64,000 nt of DNA from the NCBI GenBank assembly GCA_943789465.1, contig CALSUF010000002.1, forward strand, positions 434,001 to 498,000, written 5' to 3'. The notes below the pieces were generated by a model. That model worked only from the letters and a program-made list of their open reading frames with translations, was not told where the DNA came from and did no database searches. How positions within the stretch are numbered: the stretch's first letter is position 1; the number at the start of each line of letters is the position of its first letter. Source of the stretch: an uncultured Flavobacteriaceae bacterium (GTDB taxonomy: Bacteria; Bacteroidota; Bacteroidia; Flavobacteriales; Flavobacteriaceae). Of the stretch, positions 26,250 to 35,475 are shown one piece after another. A program made the position numbers and the translations under genes.

Positions 26250-27152
26250 ATGGCCAAAGCTATTAAAAAACAAGCATTAGGACGCGGACTTTCTGCTCTT
26301 TTACAAGAGCCTAAAAAAAATCAGCATAGTACTGAAAGCGTAAACAGTAATAGTATTCAAATTGGAACTATTATAGAGTTAGAATTAAATCTAATAGAAG
26401 TCAATCCGTTCCAACCACGTACACAATTTAAGGACGAAACTATTCGTGAATTAGCTGCTTCAATTCAAGAATTGGGTGTTATTCAGCCGATCACAGTTCG
26501 TAAAACAAAAAACAATACATTCCAATTAGTTTCTGGGGAACGTCGTTTTAGAGCTTCTAAATTATTAGACTTAAAAACAATTCCAGCCTATGTAAGAATT
26601 GCTAACGATCAAGAGGCCTTAGAAATGGCATTAGTTGAAAATATTCAACGACAAGATTTAGACCCTATTGAAATAGCTTTGAGCTACCAAAGATTGATGG
26701 ATGATATCCAATTGACTCAAGAACAGATGAGCCAACGAGTTGGGAAAAAACGATCTACTATTGCTAATTATCTAAGATTACTTAAACTAGATCCCTTAAT
26801 TCAAACAGGCATGCGCGATGGATTTATTAGCATGGGACATGGAAGGGCCATTGTAAATATAAGCTCTCATACAGATCAAATTGATGTTTATAAAGAAATT
26901 ATCTCGAATAAATTATCTGTTAGAGCTACAGAAACACTGGTTAAAAATTACAATTCTCCAAAAACTCATAAAAACACCAAACCAGATGAATTGCCTGAGT
27001 ACGTTAAAAATGGAGTGAAAAAAATAGCTTCTTATTTTGGTCATAAAATTGATGTAAAAATGGAAAAAAAAGGTGGTGGAAAAATACTAATCCCTTTTCA
27101 TTCTGAAGAAGATTACGACCGCATCCTAAAATTATTTAAAAGTGATAAATAA
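26250..27152 (+). CDS. parB: Chromosome partitioning protein ParB
   Basis: A 300-residue ParB. The N terminus A-L-G-R-G-L-S-A-L-L binds ParA, the CTPase domain has N-P-F-Q-P-R and the G-E-R-R-F-R-A box, then an HTH (K-K-R-S-T-I-A-N-Y-L-R-L) and a C-terminal dimerization part. It binds parS sites and spreads as a CTP-dependent clamp. I saw no clear parS palindrome in this window. Its end overlaps the start of the DUF5683 gene by 11 bases. Confidence 0.95.
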   Translation: MAKAIKKQALGRGLSALLQEPKKNQHSTESVNSNSIQIGTIIELELNLIEVNPFQPRTQFKDETIRELAASIQELGVIQPITVRKTKNNTFQLVSGERRFRASKLLDLKTIPAYVRIANDQEALEMALVENIQRQDLDPIEIALSYQRLMDDIQLTQEQMSQRVGKKRSTIANYLRLLKLDPLIQTGMRDGFISMGHGRAIVNISSHTDQIDVYKEIISNKLSVRATETLVKNYNSPKTHKNTKPDELPEYVKNGVKKIASYFGHKIDVKMEKKGGGKILIPFHSEEDYDRILKLFKSDK

Positions 27153-27720
27153 GCATTGGTTCATTATATTTTTTTGTGCATATTCATTCATCAGTTTTGC
27201 TCAAAACACAGAAGACAATCCAAAAGAGATAGAATCAGATATAATAGAAACTGATTTAATGGATCCTTTAGCACCATCAAGAGCCGCTTTTTATTCTGCG
27301 ATTCTTCCTGGACTTGGACAAGCAGTTAACAAAAAATATTGGAAAATTCCCATTGTATATGGAGCTTTAGGAACCAGTATCTACTTTTATTCAGAGAACG
27401 ACAAAAATTATAAACGCTACAGGAATGCTTACAAAAGGCGTTTGGCAGGATACACAGACGATGAATTTTATGGCCTTGGGGATATTCCACTTTTATCAGA
27501 TGAATCGCTCATTCGTGCCCAACGAACATTAAGAAGAAATAAAGAATTATCCATATTAATCACCATTGGTATTTATGCCTTAAACATTATAGATGCAAAT
27601 GTAGATGCCCATTTACTACAATATAATATGGATAAAAATTTAGCAGTCAATCCATTCATTGACTTTGACACACCAGATACATCTGCACAACTTGGATTAT
27701 CAATCAACTTTAATTTTTAA
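27142..27720 (+). CDS. DUF5683 domain membrane protein
   Basis: A 192-residue protein. It starts with GTG inside the end of parB. Residues 1-20 look like a signal peptide ending S-F-A-Q. The core S-A-I-L-P-G-L-G-Q-A-V-N-K-K-Y-W-K-I-P and the I-D-A-N-V-D-A-H-L motif are typical of DUF5683, a Bacteroidota family found after parB. There are two hydrophobic stretches, so the protein is probably in the envelope. Function is unknown. Confidence 0.83.
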   Translation: MINKHWFIIFFCAYSFISFAQNTEDNPKEIESDIIETDLMDPLAPSRAAFYSAILPGLGQAVNKKYWKIPIVYGALGTSIYFYSENDKNYKRYRNAYKRRLAGYTDDEFYGLGDIPLLSDESLIRAQRTLRRNKELSILITIGIYALNIIDANVDAHLLQYNMDKNLAVNPFIDFDTPDTSAQLGLSINFNF

Positions 27721-27721
27721 A

Positions 27722-28426
27722 ATGAAAATAGCACTTTTAGGATACGGAAAAATGGGAAAAGTAATTGAAAAAATTGCTGTAAGTCGCGGACATGAAGTAA
27801 CTTTAAAAATTGATAAAGAGAGTGCACCATGTGATATCACAACCGTAGATGTGGCAATTAATTTTAGCACCCCCGATTCAGCAGTTCAAAATATTAGTCT
27901 TGCCCTTGAAAAAGGAGTTCCTGTTATTTCAGGAACAACAGGCTGGTTGTCTGAAATGGAGTCTATAAAAACATTATGCAACACTCAAAATGGAGCATTT
28001 ATCTATGCTTCTAATTTTAGCTTAGGGGTCAATATTTTTTTTGAACTCAATAAATACTTAGCAAAGATGATGAAAAATCTGACGGACTATTCTGTAGACC
28101 TTGAGGAAATACATCATACTCAAAAACAAGATGCACCCTCTGGAACTGCCATCACACTTGCAGAAGGAGTGCTTGAACACAGTAATCACGATTCTTGGGG
28201 ACTTACTCCATTAAAGAATACTAATGAATTAGCTATTACAGCCAAACGTATCGATGCTGTTCCAGGAACACATAGTGTAAATTATCGTTCTGAAGTAGAC
28301 ACAATTTCGTTAACACATACTGCACATAACAGAGAAGGGTTTGGACTGGGAGCTGTTGTTGCTGCGGAGTGGATTATTGGTAAAACAGGTGTTTTCTCAA
28401 TGAACGACGTGTTAAACATTGGTTAA
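27722..28426 (+). CDS. dapB: 4-hydroxy-tetrahydrodipicolinate reductase
   Basis: About 234 residues with the ATG at 27722, directly after the DUF5683 stop. An earlier start 21 codons upstream would lie inside the previous gene and adds residues unlike the family. G-Y-G-K-M-G-K binds NAD(P)H, and E-x-H-H-x-x-K-x-D-A-P-S-G-T-A is the DapB signature carrying the catalytic His and Lys. It makes tetrahydrodipicolinate for lysine and diaminopimelate. Confidence 0.94.
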   Translation: MKIALLGYGKMGKVIEKIAVSRGHEVTLKIDKESAPCDITTVDVAINFSTPDSAVQNISLALEKGVPVISGTTGWLSEMESIKTLCNTQNGAFIYASNFSLGVNIFFELNKYLAKMMKNLTDYSVDLEEIHHTQKQDAPSGTAITLAEGVLEHSNHDSWGLTPLKNTNELAITAKRIDAVPGTHSVNYRSEVDTISLTHTAHNREGFGLGAVVAAEWIIGKTGVFSMNDVLNIG

Positions 28427-28485
28427 ACTCTTAAAAATGACTCGCATTAACTTATAAATTAGACTTCAAATAACTTAAAAATATT

Positions 28486-30088
28486 ATGACTTTATCTCAA
28501 TGGTTTATTTTTTTCTTAGCAATTCAATTGATTCATGGATTAGGCACTTGGAAGCTATACATTAAAGCTGGCCAAAAGGCATGGAAAGCATTCGTTCCAA
28601 TTTACAATGGTGTTATTTTTATGAAAATCCTAAACCGACCAACTTGGTGGGTTGCATTGTTATTTTTACCAGTGATCAGCTTAATTATGTCAATTATCAT
28701 ATGGGTGGAAACCGCCCGAAGTTTTGGCAAAAATACAACAACAGACACTATTTTATCAATTGTCTCTTTAGGGTTTTATAGTTATTATTTGAACTATTTT
28801 ACAGATTTAAAACACATAGAAGACAGGAGTTTAAAACCAAAATCTGGATCAGGAGAATGGTTCAGTTCTATCCTCTTTGCAATAGTTGCTGCCACTATTG
28901 TACACACCTATTCTCTTCAACCATATGTAATTCCTTCCTCTTCACTCGAAAAATCATTATTAGTAGGCGATTTTTTGATTGTGAGTAAAATGCATTACGG
29001 TCCTCGTGTGCCCATGACCACTATTGGTCTTCCTATGGTTCATGATACGATTCCAATATTAAATAAAAAATCCTATTTATTTAATGATCGAATTACGGAA
29101 CAAAACTCTTCTCTGAAAAGTAAATTTCAACTCCCCTATTTACGAATTCCGGGATGGGAAAAAATTGAACGTAATGATATCGTTGTTTTCAATCAGCCAG
29201 CAGATACCCTTCTGGATATGAATGATTTTAGGCCTGAAAGAAATTACTACAAACCCATCGATAAAAAAACAAATTTAGTCAAACGCTGTGTAGCTATTGC
29301 CGGGGATACTCTTGAAATAAGAGATGGCTATGTATACATCAATGGTATTCAAAATGAACTCCCAGTCCGTGCTAGACTACAGTTTAGCTACGAAGTTACC
29401 CTCAAGCCAGGAAAAACGTTTGAAAGAAGCATTATTCAACAATTAAAAACGCGTTATGACATCACTGATGGCATCTATGCCAGCTGGAAATAAAATTATC
29501 ATCCCTGCGGCTTCAGAAGCTGCTGTAAAAACATTTAAAAACCACCCAAGTGTTGCTCGCATCACACGTTTTATAGAGCCTGAAGGAAAAGCTGATATTG
29601 GATTATTCCCTCAAGATCCTAGTTACGATTGGAATCGTGACTTTTTTGGACCTCTTTATATTCCAGAAGAAGGGAAAACAATTGAGATCAACTTAAAAAA
29701 TCTTCCAGTTTACAAAAGACTCCTCACAGAATACGAAGGAAACACAGTATCTACAAAAGGCAATCAAATTTATATCAACGGAAAACTTGCTAAATCATAT
29801 ACTTTTAAACAAAATTATTATTGGATGATGGGCGACAATCGTCACAATTCCATAGATGCTCGTGCGTGGGGATTTGTACCATTTAACCATGTTGTTGGAA
29901 AACCTGTTTTTATTTGGATGAGCTGGAATACCAACGGGAAAGGATTCAATAAAATACGATGGGATCGCGTGTTCACAACTGTTCATGCTGATGGAGAACG
30001 AACCTCCTATTTTATTCCATTCTTATTTTTATTGGCGGGATGGATTGGATATAGCAAATGGCGTAAGAAAAAAAATGCAACCGTTTAA
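28486..30088 (+). pseudogene. lepB: Signal peptidase I, split by a frameshift
   Basis: Two reading frames make one LepB. The first (28486-29493) has three or four N-terminal membrane segments in the Bacteroidota style, the catalytic Ser153 in P-S-S-S-L-E-K-S-L and Lys266 in V-K-R-C-V-A-I-A-G-D. The second (about 29485-30088) holds the G-D-N-R-H-N-S-x-D-A-R box and a C-terminal membrane segment. They meet near 29480-29493: removing one base, for example T29485, joins A-S to G-N-K-I-I-I-P. LepB removes signal peptides and is normally essential, so a sequencing error is likely, but a true mutation cannot be excluded. The upstream neighbour is dapB and the downstream one a WbqC-like gene, the usual order. 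Confidence 0.85.
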
Positions 30089-30097
30089 AATGTTTGC

Positions 30098-30712
30098 ATG
30101 ACACTCCTTTATCCGTCATATTTTCCAAATATTGCTTCTTACATAGTGATGGCTCAATCTAATGATATCATATTTGAAGTACACGACTCTTATCAAAAAC
30201 AAACCTATAGAAATCGCTGTTATATTTATGGTGCAAATGGAAAGTTGAGCCTCAATATCCCTGTAAATTTTTCTCAAAAAAATAGAAAAAACACAGAAGA
30301 AATTAAGATTGACAATTCATCTAAATGGCAATCTACACACTGGAAGTCTATTGAGAGTGCCTATAAAACTTCTCCATTTTTTGAGTTTTATGAAGATCAG
30401 TTCAAGGACCTATTTAGCACCCCAAAAGAGTTTCTTTTAGACTTTAATTTAGAGTGCATTACAGTCATTAACAACTGTTTGAATTTGAAATTGGATTTTT
30501 CTAAATCTAATCAATTTTTAAAATCAACAGATGAATTAGACTATCGGTTTTTGGTGAACGCAAGAAAAGAATCTAAAATTGATTTGATGTCTTATATCCA
30601 GGTTTTTCAAGACAAACATGGATATTTAACTAACTTAAGTATCTTGGATTTGCTGTTTAACGAAGGGCCAAATGCTTTGGGATATTTAAAAAGTCACCCC
30701 ATCACTTTTTAG
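30098..30712 (+). CDS. WbqC-like family protein
   Basis: A 204-residue protein with the WbqC-like signature near its start (Y-P-S-Y-F-P-N-I at 5-12 and a later W-Q-S-T-H-W-K-S-I-E-S-A-Y). WbqC proteins are linked to amino-sugar acylation in polysaccharide synthesis, but members beside lepB in Bacteroidota have no proven function. No signal peptide is seen. It lies 9 bases after lepB and so probably shares its transcript. Confidence 0.8.
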   Translation: MTLLYPSYFPNIASYIVMAQSNDIIFEVHDSYQKQTYRNRCYIYGANGKLSLNIPVNFSQKNRKNTEEIKIDNSSKWQSTHWKSIESAYKTSPFFEFYEDQFKDLFSTPKEFLLDFNLECITVINNCLNLKLDFSKSNQFLKSTDELDYRFLVNARKESKIDLMSYIQVFQDKHGYLTNLSILDLLFNEGPNALGYLKSHPITF

Positions 30713-30718
30713 ATCCTA

Positions 30719-30931
30719 TTGCAAGAGTTTGTACATTGTGGTATTCATTTGATCGCCTCTCCCCTCTTTGGTCCGAATAGATGTAGTATCGACTTCCCCC
30801 CCCTTCATTCTTACATTGCAATTGGAGTATATTTATGTTTATGGGTACCTTCAAAAACTCGTATTATTGGTATAGGGCTTTGTATTCATATTATTGCAGA
30901 TAGCTGTACTTGTTTACTTATGAAGAGTTAA
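30719..30931 (+). pseudogene. DUF6122-family membrane protein, internally deleted
   Basis: A 70-codon frame beginning with TTG. The start (M-Q-E-F-V-H-x-G-I-H) and the end (F-G-P-N-R-C-S-I-D-F-P-P-L-H-S-Y and R-I-I-G-I-G-L-C-I-H-I-I-A-D) match a flavobacterial family of about 105 residues. The middle, which normally includes a membrane helix and an Asp-rich D-x-D-H motif, is missing. The conserved F-H-P-L-H has become F-P-P-L-H inside a run of eight C (30796-30803), very unusual in this AT-rich DNA. The last 18 bases overlap the convergent endonuclease gene. It is probably a remnant, or a damaged assembly region. Confidence 0.6.
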
Positions 30932-31945
30932 TTCCGTAAGAATCGGAAAATGATCAGAATAAGGAACGTCATAGTTTTGAAATTTCACAGACTTATAGCT
31001 TTTGTCAGCTAGAATAAAATCAATACGAACAGGGAAATATTTAAAATCAAAGGTGCGTCCAAAACCTGATCCAGAAGTCTCAAAAGTATCTAATAAATTT
31101 CCTTTCAAAATTCGATACACATAAGAATACACTGTATTATTAAAGTCGCCACAAATGAGCACCTTATAAGGCGATTTCGCTACATGAGCCGCCACACGTT
31201 CAGCTTGTGATTGTTGGGCTTTAAAAGTGATCCCTAAGCGCTTGAGAAGCTTGTTGGATTGCTCAGAATCAAGTGTTTCAACATTCACATTGGCATCAAT
31301 TCCAGAAGACTGAAGGTGCACATTATACACTCGAAGTGTATCTGTCTTGATAACGACATCTGCATAAATAGCACTGTTAGCAGAATTCGGAAAATCAATA
31401 AACCCAGTATTTAAAATTTTATAGGTCGACAAAATTGCAAGTTCAGATTTATTGTATGTGGAAGGATTGGTTTTGTGTTTATAGAGATATGTCTTAAAAT
31501 CTAAATTTGTACTTGAATCATATTCTTGAAAACAAACAATACTTGGAGATTCCTTTGTTATAAAATTCTGAATTTTTGAAGGAATAGTTGTATCGTCTAT
31601 CCAATTATATAAATTGAACAATCTTACATTATAGCTCATTACTGTAAACGTATCTTCTGATAGCTGATGATTATCTTCTGAAAATTTATAAAATGACAAA
31701 ACTTGATTATAACCAACAACAAGGACTAACAAAGAAAGAATAACTTGTTTTTTAAGTTTTACAGTCCAATAGACCACAAAAATAATATTTAATACAATCA
31801 ATAAAGGAACCGACAAACTTAAAATCGATATCAACGAGAAAGTTTGTGGTGGTATATAAGACAACCCAAAAGACAAAAGTAGCAGTAGAGCAACCACTGA
31901 ATTTATCAGAAATATGATTTTATTAAGAAAATTTAAGTTTTTCAA
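30914..31945 (-). CDS. Endonuclease/exonuclease/phosphatase-family membrane protein
   Basis: About 343 residues. Three hydrophobic segments fill the first 85 residues; the rest is an EEP-fold domain with S-Y-N-V-R-L-F-N, C-F-Q-E-Y-D, G-D-F-N-N-T and the final D-H-F-P-I metal/catalytic His motif. These residues fit the exonuclease III/DNase I superfamily, but membrane-anchored members may act on phospholipid or nucleotide substrates instead. The start is TTG, 7 bases after the rhomboid gene, and begins M-K-N-L-N-F. It is the last gene of the mutL-rhomboid block. Confidence 0.82.
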   Translation of the reverse strand: MKNLNFLNKIIFLINSVVALLLLLSFGLSYIPPQTFSLISILSLSVPLLIVLNIIFVVYWTVKLKKQVILSLLVLVVGYNQVLSFYKFSEDNHQLSEDTFTVMSYNVRLFNLYNWIDDTTIPSKIQNFITKESPSIVCFQEYDSSTNLDFKTYLYKHKTNPSTYNKSELAILSTYKILNTGFIDFPNSANSAIYADVVIKTDTLRVYNVHLQSSGIDANVNVETLDSEQSNKLLKRLGITFKAQQSQAERVAAHVAKSPYKVLICGDFNNTVYSYVYRILKGNLLDTFETSGSGFGRTFDFKYFPVRIDFILADKSYKSVKFQNYDVPYSDHFPILTELTLHK

Positions 31946-31952
31946 GATGTCT

Positions 31953-32817
31953 TTATTTACCTGCTCGGAACAAAAAGTCCTTTTCTGCTTGTGTTAAACT
32001 TTCATAGCCACTTTTACTAATTTTATCGAGGATAAGGTCTATTTGCTTTTGATGCGTAAACCGATCAAACTCTTCTTTTTTCTTACCAGCAAACGATTGT
32101 TTTTTGTTTTTATTTTTATGCACGGTTTTTAAGGGAGCTGCTGTTCCAGAAAAATAGGCTGTAATTCGGTCTATAAATTGTCCAATATCAATTCCTTTTT
32201 GAAACTGTATCGCATAAAAATATCCCAAAAGGTAACCTCCAAAATGTGCCACTGTTCCGCCTGAGTTTTGAGATAGCAAACCTGGAACATCAAATAAAAC
32301 CATCGCGATACCTATATATTTTAATTGAAATTGAAAGGTGAAAAATTGTACTTGTTTGGTGGGTAAATAAGCGCATAAAAATATGATAATCGCGCGTACA
32401 CCTGCAGAGGCACCAACTACAGGTCCTACTGTATTTAAAATGCCTGATGGAAATAAATTATATACTAATACAAAAGCAAAACCACCACAAAGTATCCCTA
32501 ACAAATATACTTTAAGTGATAGATCTTGTTTAAATAAATTTGAAAAGGAACGTCCAAAAAAATACAGTATTATCATATTAAAAAACAAATGGACAAAACT
32601 ATAATGCGTAAAGCCATAGGTTAACAATGTCCACGGTTTTGAAAGCACTTCCGAAAACGACTTTGAAAGCGACAACCAGTCTAAGCTCGCTTCAGCTCCC
32701 TTGAAGTCTTAAAGAGACAAAACTGAAAAGAAATACAACTACATTTACTACAATGATTTTTTCAAACACATTGAGCCTTGATAATTTTTCTCTAATATCT
32801 TGGTTAAGACTTGTCAT
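31953..32817 (-). pseudogene. Rhomboid-family serine protease, frame-shifted
   Basis: The 5' part starts with ATG at 32817 (M-T-S-L-N-Q-D-I) and holds the first membrane segment, then stops at TGA (32692-32694). The 3' part continues in another frame with W-L-S-L-S-K-S-F and the rest of the protein. Deleting one G from the GGG at 32698-32700 (minus strand) gives R-L-Q-G-A-E-A-S-L-D-W, a smooth join of about 288 residues. The catalytic Ser is in V-G-A-S-A-G and the His in V-A-H-F-G-G-Y, so the joined protein would be active. Rhomboids cleave membrane helices inside the bilayer. The start overlaps the other rhomboid's stop by one base. Confidence 0.82.
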
Positions 32818-33638
32818 TAATTCCAACGGTATTTATCAAATTGATTTTTTTTCCAGAAATACATCAGCAGAAATCCAGTGACTGCACCTCCAATATGGGC
32901 AATATATGCGGTGTTATTAGGACTAAAAATAGACACACCTGTAAATGCAGAGAATAAGTCTAGAGCAATAATTCCAGGAATGAAATATTTTGCTTTGATT
33001 GGTATTGGTAAAAAGAGCATCATCAATTCTGCATTCGGATTGAGCAACCCAAACGCAACTAAAACACCCATAATAGCTCCTGAGGCTCCAACCATAGAAC
33101 CATTACTTTTAACATTTAAATCGAATAACATTCGAAATGATTCACCATTGAGCTGGTTCATACTGTAACCGTAACTAGACATCACGGGTTCTAATTTAGA
33201 AGCTAAAATTTCTCCTTGAAACATACGATCACTTATAATATTTAAGCTAGATGCTTCTCTAATAAAATCAAAAGAAAGCCCCAATGCTTCTAAATTACTT
33301 AACAATGGATATACCTGAACGTAATACACTAAAAAAGTCAAGGCCACTGCTCCTAAACCTGATGAAAGGTAGAAGATTAAAAATTTTCGTTGACCAAACA
33401 CACGCTCAACAGCCGTTCCAAACATCCACAACGCTAGCATATTAAATAATAAATGCTGAAAACCACCGTGCATAAACATATGGGTAAATACTTGCCACGG
33501 CATAAAATAGTCACTCAACGGATAGAAGAGTGCTAGAAAACCATAGAAAAAATCTTTATTACCCAGTAAGTAGGTTCCTAAAAACACAAGAATGTTGATG
33601 ATAAGAAGGTGCTTAACAGTTGGGGTTATTTGACGCAT
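32817..33638 (-). CDS. Rhomboid-family intramembrane serine protease
   Basis: About 273 residues using the ATG at 33638 (M-R-Q-I-T-P-T-V-K-H), two bases after the mutL stop; a longer version would begin within mutL. Six membrane segments are present. F-x-H-x-x-M-H-G-G-F-x-H-L-x-F-N-M is the L1 region, V-G-A-S-G-A-I holds the catalytic Ser and A-H-I-G-G-A the His. An insertion of about 50 residues with few hydrophobic residues lies between the third and fourth segments. It is followed directly by the second rhomboid gene, which is frame-shifted. Confidence 0.9.
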   Translation of the reverse strand: MRQITPTVKHLLIINILVFLGTYLLGNKDFFYGFLALFYPLSDYFMPWQVFTHMFMHGGFQHLLFNMLALWMFGTAVERVFGQRKFLIFYLSSGLGAVALTFLVYYVQVYPLLSNLEALGLSFDFIREASSLNIISDRMFQGEILASKLEPVMSSYGYSMNQLNGESFRMLFDLNVKSNGSMVGASGAIMGVLVAFGLLNPNAELMMLFLPIPIKAKYFIPGIIALDLFSAFTGVSIFSPNNTAYIAHIGGAVTGFLLMYFWKKNQFDKYRWN

Positions 33639-33639
33639 T

Positions 33640-35472
33640 TTAATTGAATTTTTTATCGAGCTCTTCAACCTTGAGAGTTGTAAAAACTGTTTTGTTAGCA
33701 GGTGAAATTGACGGTTCTTTACAAGAAAATAAGGTGTTTATGATATGTTCTTGTTCTTCGCGTTCTAATTTTTTTCCATTTTTAATCGCCAAACTTTTAG
33801 CGAGTGACTTGGATAATAAATCACTGACACTAAAGTTCACATCTGGGACTTCATGTTCAATATCGTGAATAAGTTGTTCAAAAACAATATGGACTTCGGA
33901 CTCTTTGACTCCTACGGGTACTCCTGTAAGTTCTATATTTTCGTCTGTGAAGGTAGAAAACACAAAGCCGGTTGTTTCTAGGGCCTGCTGAAGTTCTTTT
34001 AATATGGTGTTATCCGATTTAGAAAATTTGAGTTGTAGTGGAAATAATAATTGTTGACTAACAGCTTCATTAACTGTAGTTTTACGAAGAAACTCTTCAT
34101 ATAAAATACGTTCATGTGCTCTATTTTGATCTATGATAAGCATCCCCGATTTGATCGTATTAATGATATATTTATTGTGTAGCTGAAACGTTTTTTGAAC
34201 TTTTTTTTCTGATGAGTCATCAAAAATAGAAGACGTCATTTCATCAGATTCATAATTGGATTGACTTAAACTATCTGGGTTTGATTTCGATTCTAAACCT
34301 ACATAAAGCCCTTCCCATGTGTCTCCTGTAGATTTAGAGTATGAAGTTGGAGTTTGGTTGGAATTTAGAAAAGGGTTAAAAGTGCGATCTACTTCAACTT
34401 TTGGAATTCCTGTTTGTGCCCCCTCAAAACCATATGGAGTATCTAAATTTTTATCGCGTTCAAAATCTAGTACAGGTGCAATACTAAATTGCCCCAAACT
34501 GTGTTTGACAGCAGCTCTTAAAATCGCGTAAATTGTTTGTTCATCATCAAATTTGATTTCCGTTTTTGTAGGATGAATATTTATGTCAATACTTTTAGGA
34601 TCTACTTCTAATTTTAAAAAATAACAAGGATGTTTTCCAGGCTGGAGGACACCTTCAAAGGCTGCTGAAATCGCATGATTTAAATACGGACTCTTGATAA
34701 ATCGATTGTTTACAAAAAAGAATTGTTCACTTCTTGACTTCTTGGAATATTCGGGTTTACCAACAAATCCAGAAATAGATAAAACCTCCGTGGTTTCTTC
34801 AACAGGAACTAGTTTTTCATTCATTTTACCTCCGAATGTACTTACAATACGTTGTCTAAAGTTTCCTTTTAACAAGTTAAAAAGATCACTTCCGTTGTGA
34901 TACATCGAAAAACTGATCGAAGGATGCGCCAATACCACTCTATGAAATTCATCAATGATATGGCGTAATTCTACAGTATCCGATTTTAAAAAATTACGTC
35001 TTGCAGGAATATTAAAAAATAAATTCTTAACCGCTATCGAACACCCATTTGGAGTTGCAATCACTTCTTGAGAAGTAAAAACACTGCCCTCTACGGATAA
35101 AAGCGTTCCCAACTCGTCAGAAGCTTGTTTCGTTTTCATCTCAACATGTGCAATCGCAGCAATACTTGCCAAGGCTTCACCCCTAAACCCTTTTGTATGG
35201 AGGTTAAATAAATCGTCTGCAACTTTAATTTTGGAAGTAGCATGCCGTTCAAAACTCAATCGAGCATCGGTCACACTCATTCCTTTACCATCGTCAATAA
35301 CTTGAATCAATGTTTTACCAGCGTTTTTTACGAGCAACTTAACCGTCGTTGCTCCTGCATCTATGGCATTCTCAAGAAGCTCTTTTACTACAGAAGCTGG
35401 GCGTTGCACAACTTCTCCTGCAGCAATTTGATTTGCAACGTGGTCTGGTAATAATTGAATTATATCGGCCAT
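33640..35472 (-). CDS. mutL: DNA mismatch repair protein MutL
   Basis: A 610-residue MutL. The N-terminal GHKL ATPase has E-L-x-E-N-A-I-D-A-G, D-D-G-K-G-M and K-G-F-R-G-E-A-L; a linker of low complexity (about 345-425) leads to the C-terminal dimerization and endonuclease domain. The metal-binding motif that usually reads D-Q-H-A-x2-E-x4-E appears as D448-Q-N450-R-A-H-E454, with Asn in place of the conserved His, which could weaken strand nicking. MutL joins MutS to repair replication errors. It is followed by the first rhomboid gene after one base. Confidence 0.95.
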   Translation of the reverse strand: MADIIQLLPDHVANQIAAGEVVQRPASVVKELLENAIDAGATTVKLLVKNAGKTLIQVIDDGKGMSVTDARLSFERHATSKIKVADDLFNLHTKGFRGEALASIAAIAHVEMKTKQASDELGTLLSVEGSVFTSQEVIATPNGCSIAVKNLFFNIPARRNFLKSDTVELRHIIDEFHRVVLAHPSISFSMYHNGSDLFNLLKGNFRQRIVSTFGGKMNEKLVPVEETTEVLSISGFVGKPEYSKKSRSEQFFFVNNRFIKSPYLNHAISAAFEGVLQPGKHPCYFLKLEVDPKSIDINIHPTKTEIKFDDEQTIYAILRAAVKHSLGQFSIAPVLDFERDKNLDTPYGFEGAQTGIPKVEVDRTFNPFLNSNQTPTSYSKSTGDTWEGLYVGLESKSNPDSLSQSNYESDEMTSSIFDDSSEKKVQKTFQLHNKYIINTIKSGMLIIDQNRAHERILYEEFLRKTTVNEAVSQQLLFPLQLKFSKSDNTILKELQQALETTGFVFSTFTDENIELTGVPVGVKESEVHIVFEQLIHDIEHEVPDVNFSVSDLLSKSLAKSLAIKNGKKLEREEQEHIINTLFSCKEPSISPANKTVFTTLKVEELDKKFN

Positions 35473-35475
35473 GAA

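Noticed and set aside
24311-27152. A plasmid partition locus from an integrated plasmid, given two ParA genes.
   Set aside because: The surrounding genes (parB, DUF5683, dapB, lepB) are ordinary chromosomal neighbours in this group and no replication or integrase gene is seen.
28486-30088. Two separate signal peptidase genes.
   Set aside because: Each half lacks catalytic elements found in the other and the second half has no good start of its own near the join, so a single frame-shifted gene is much more likely.
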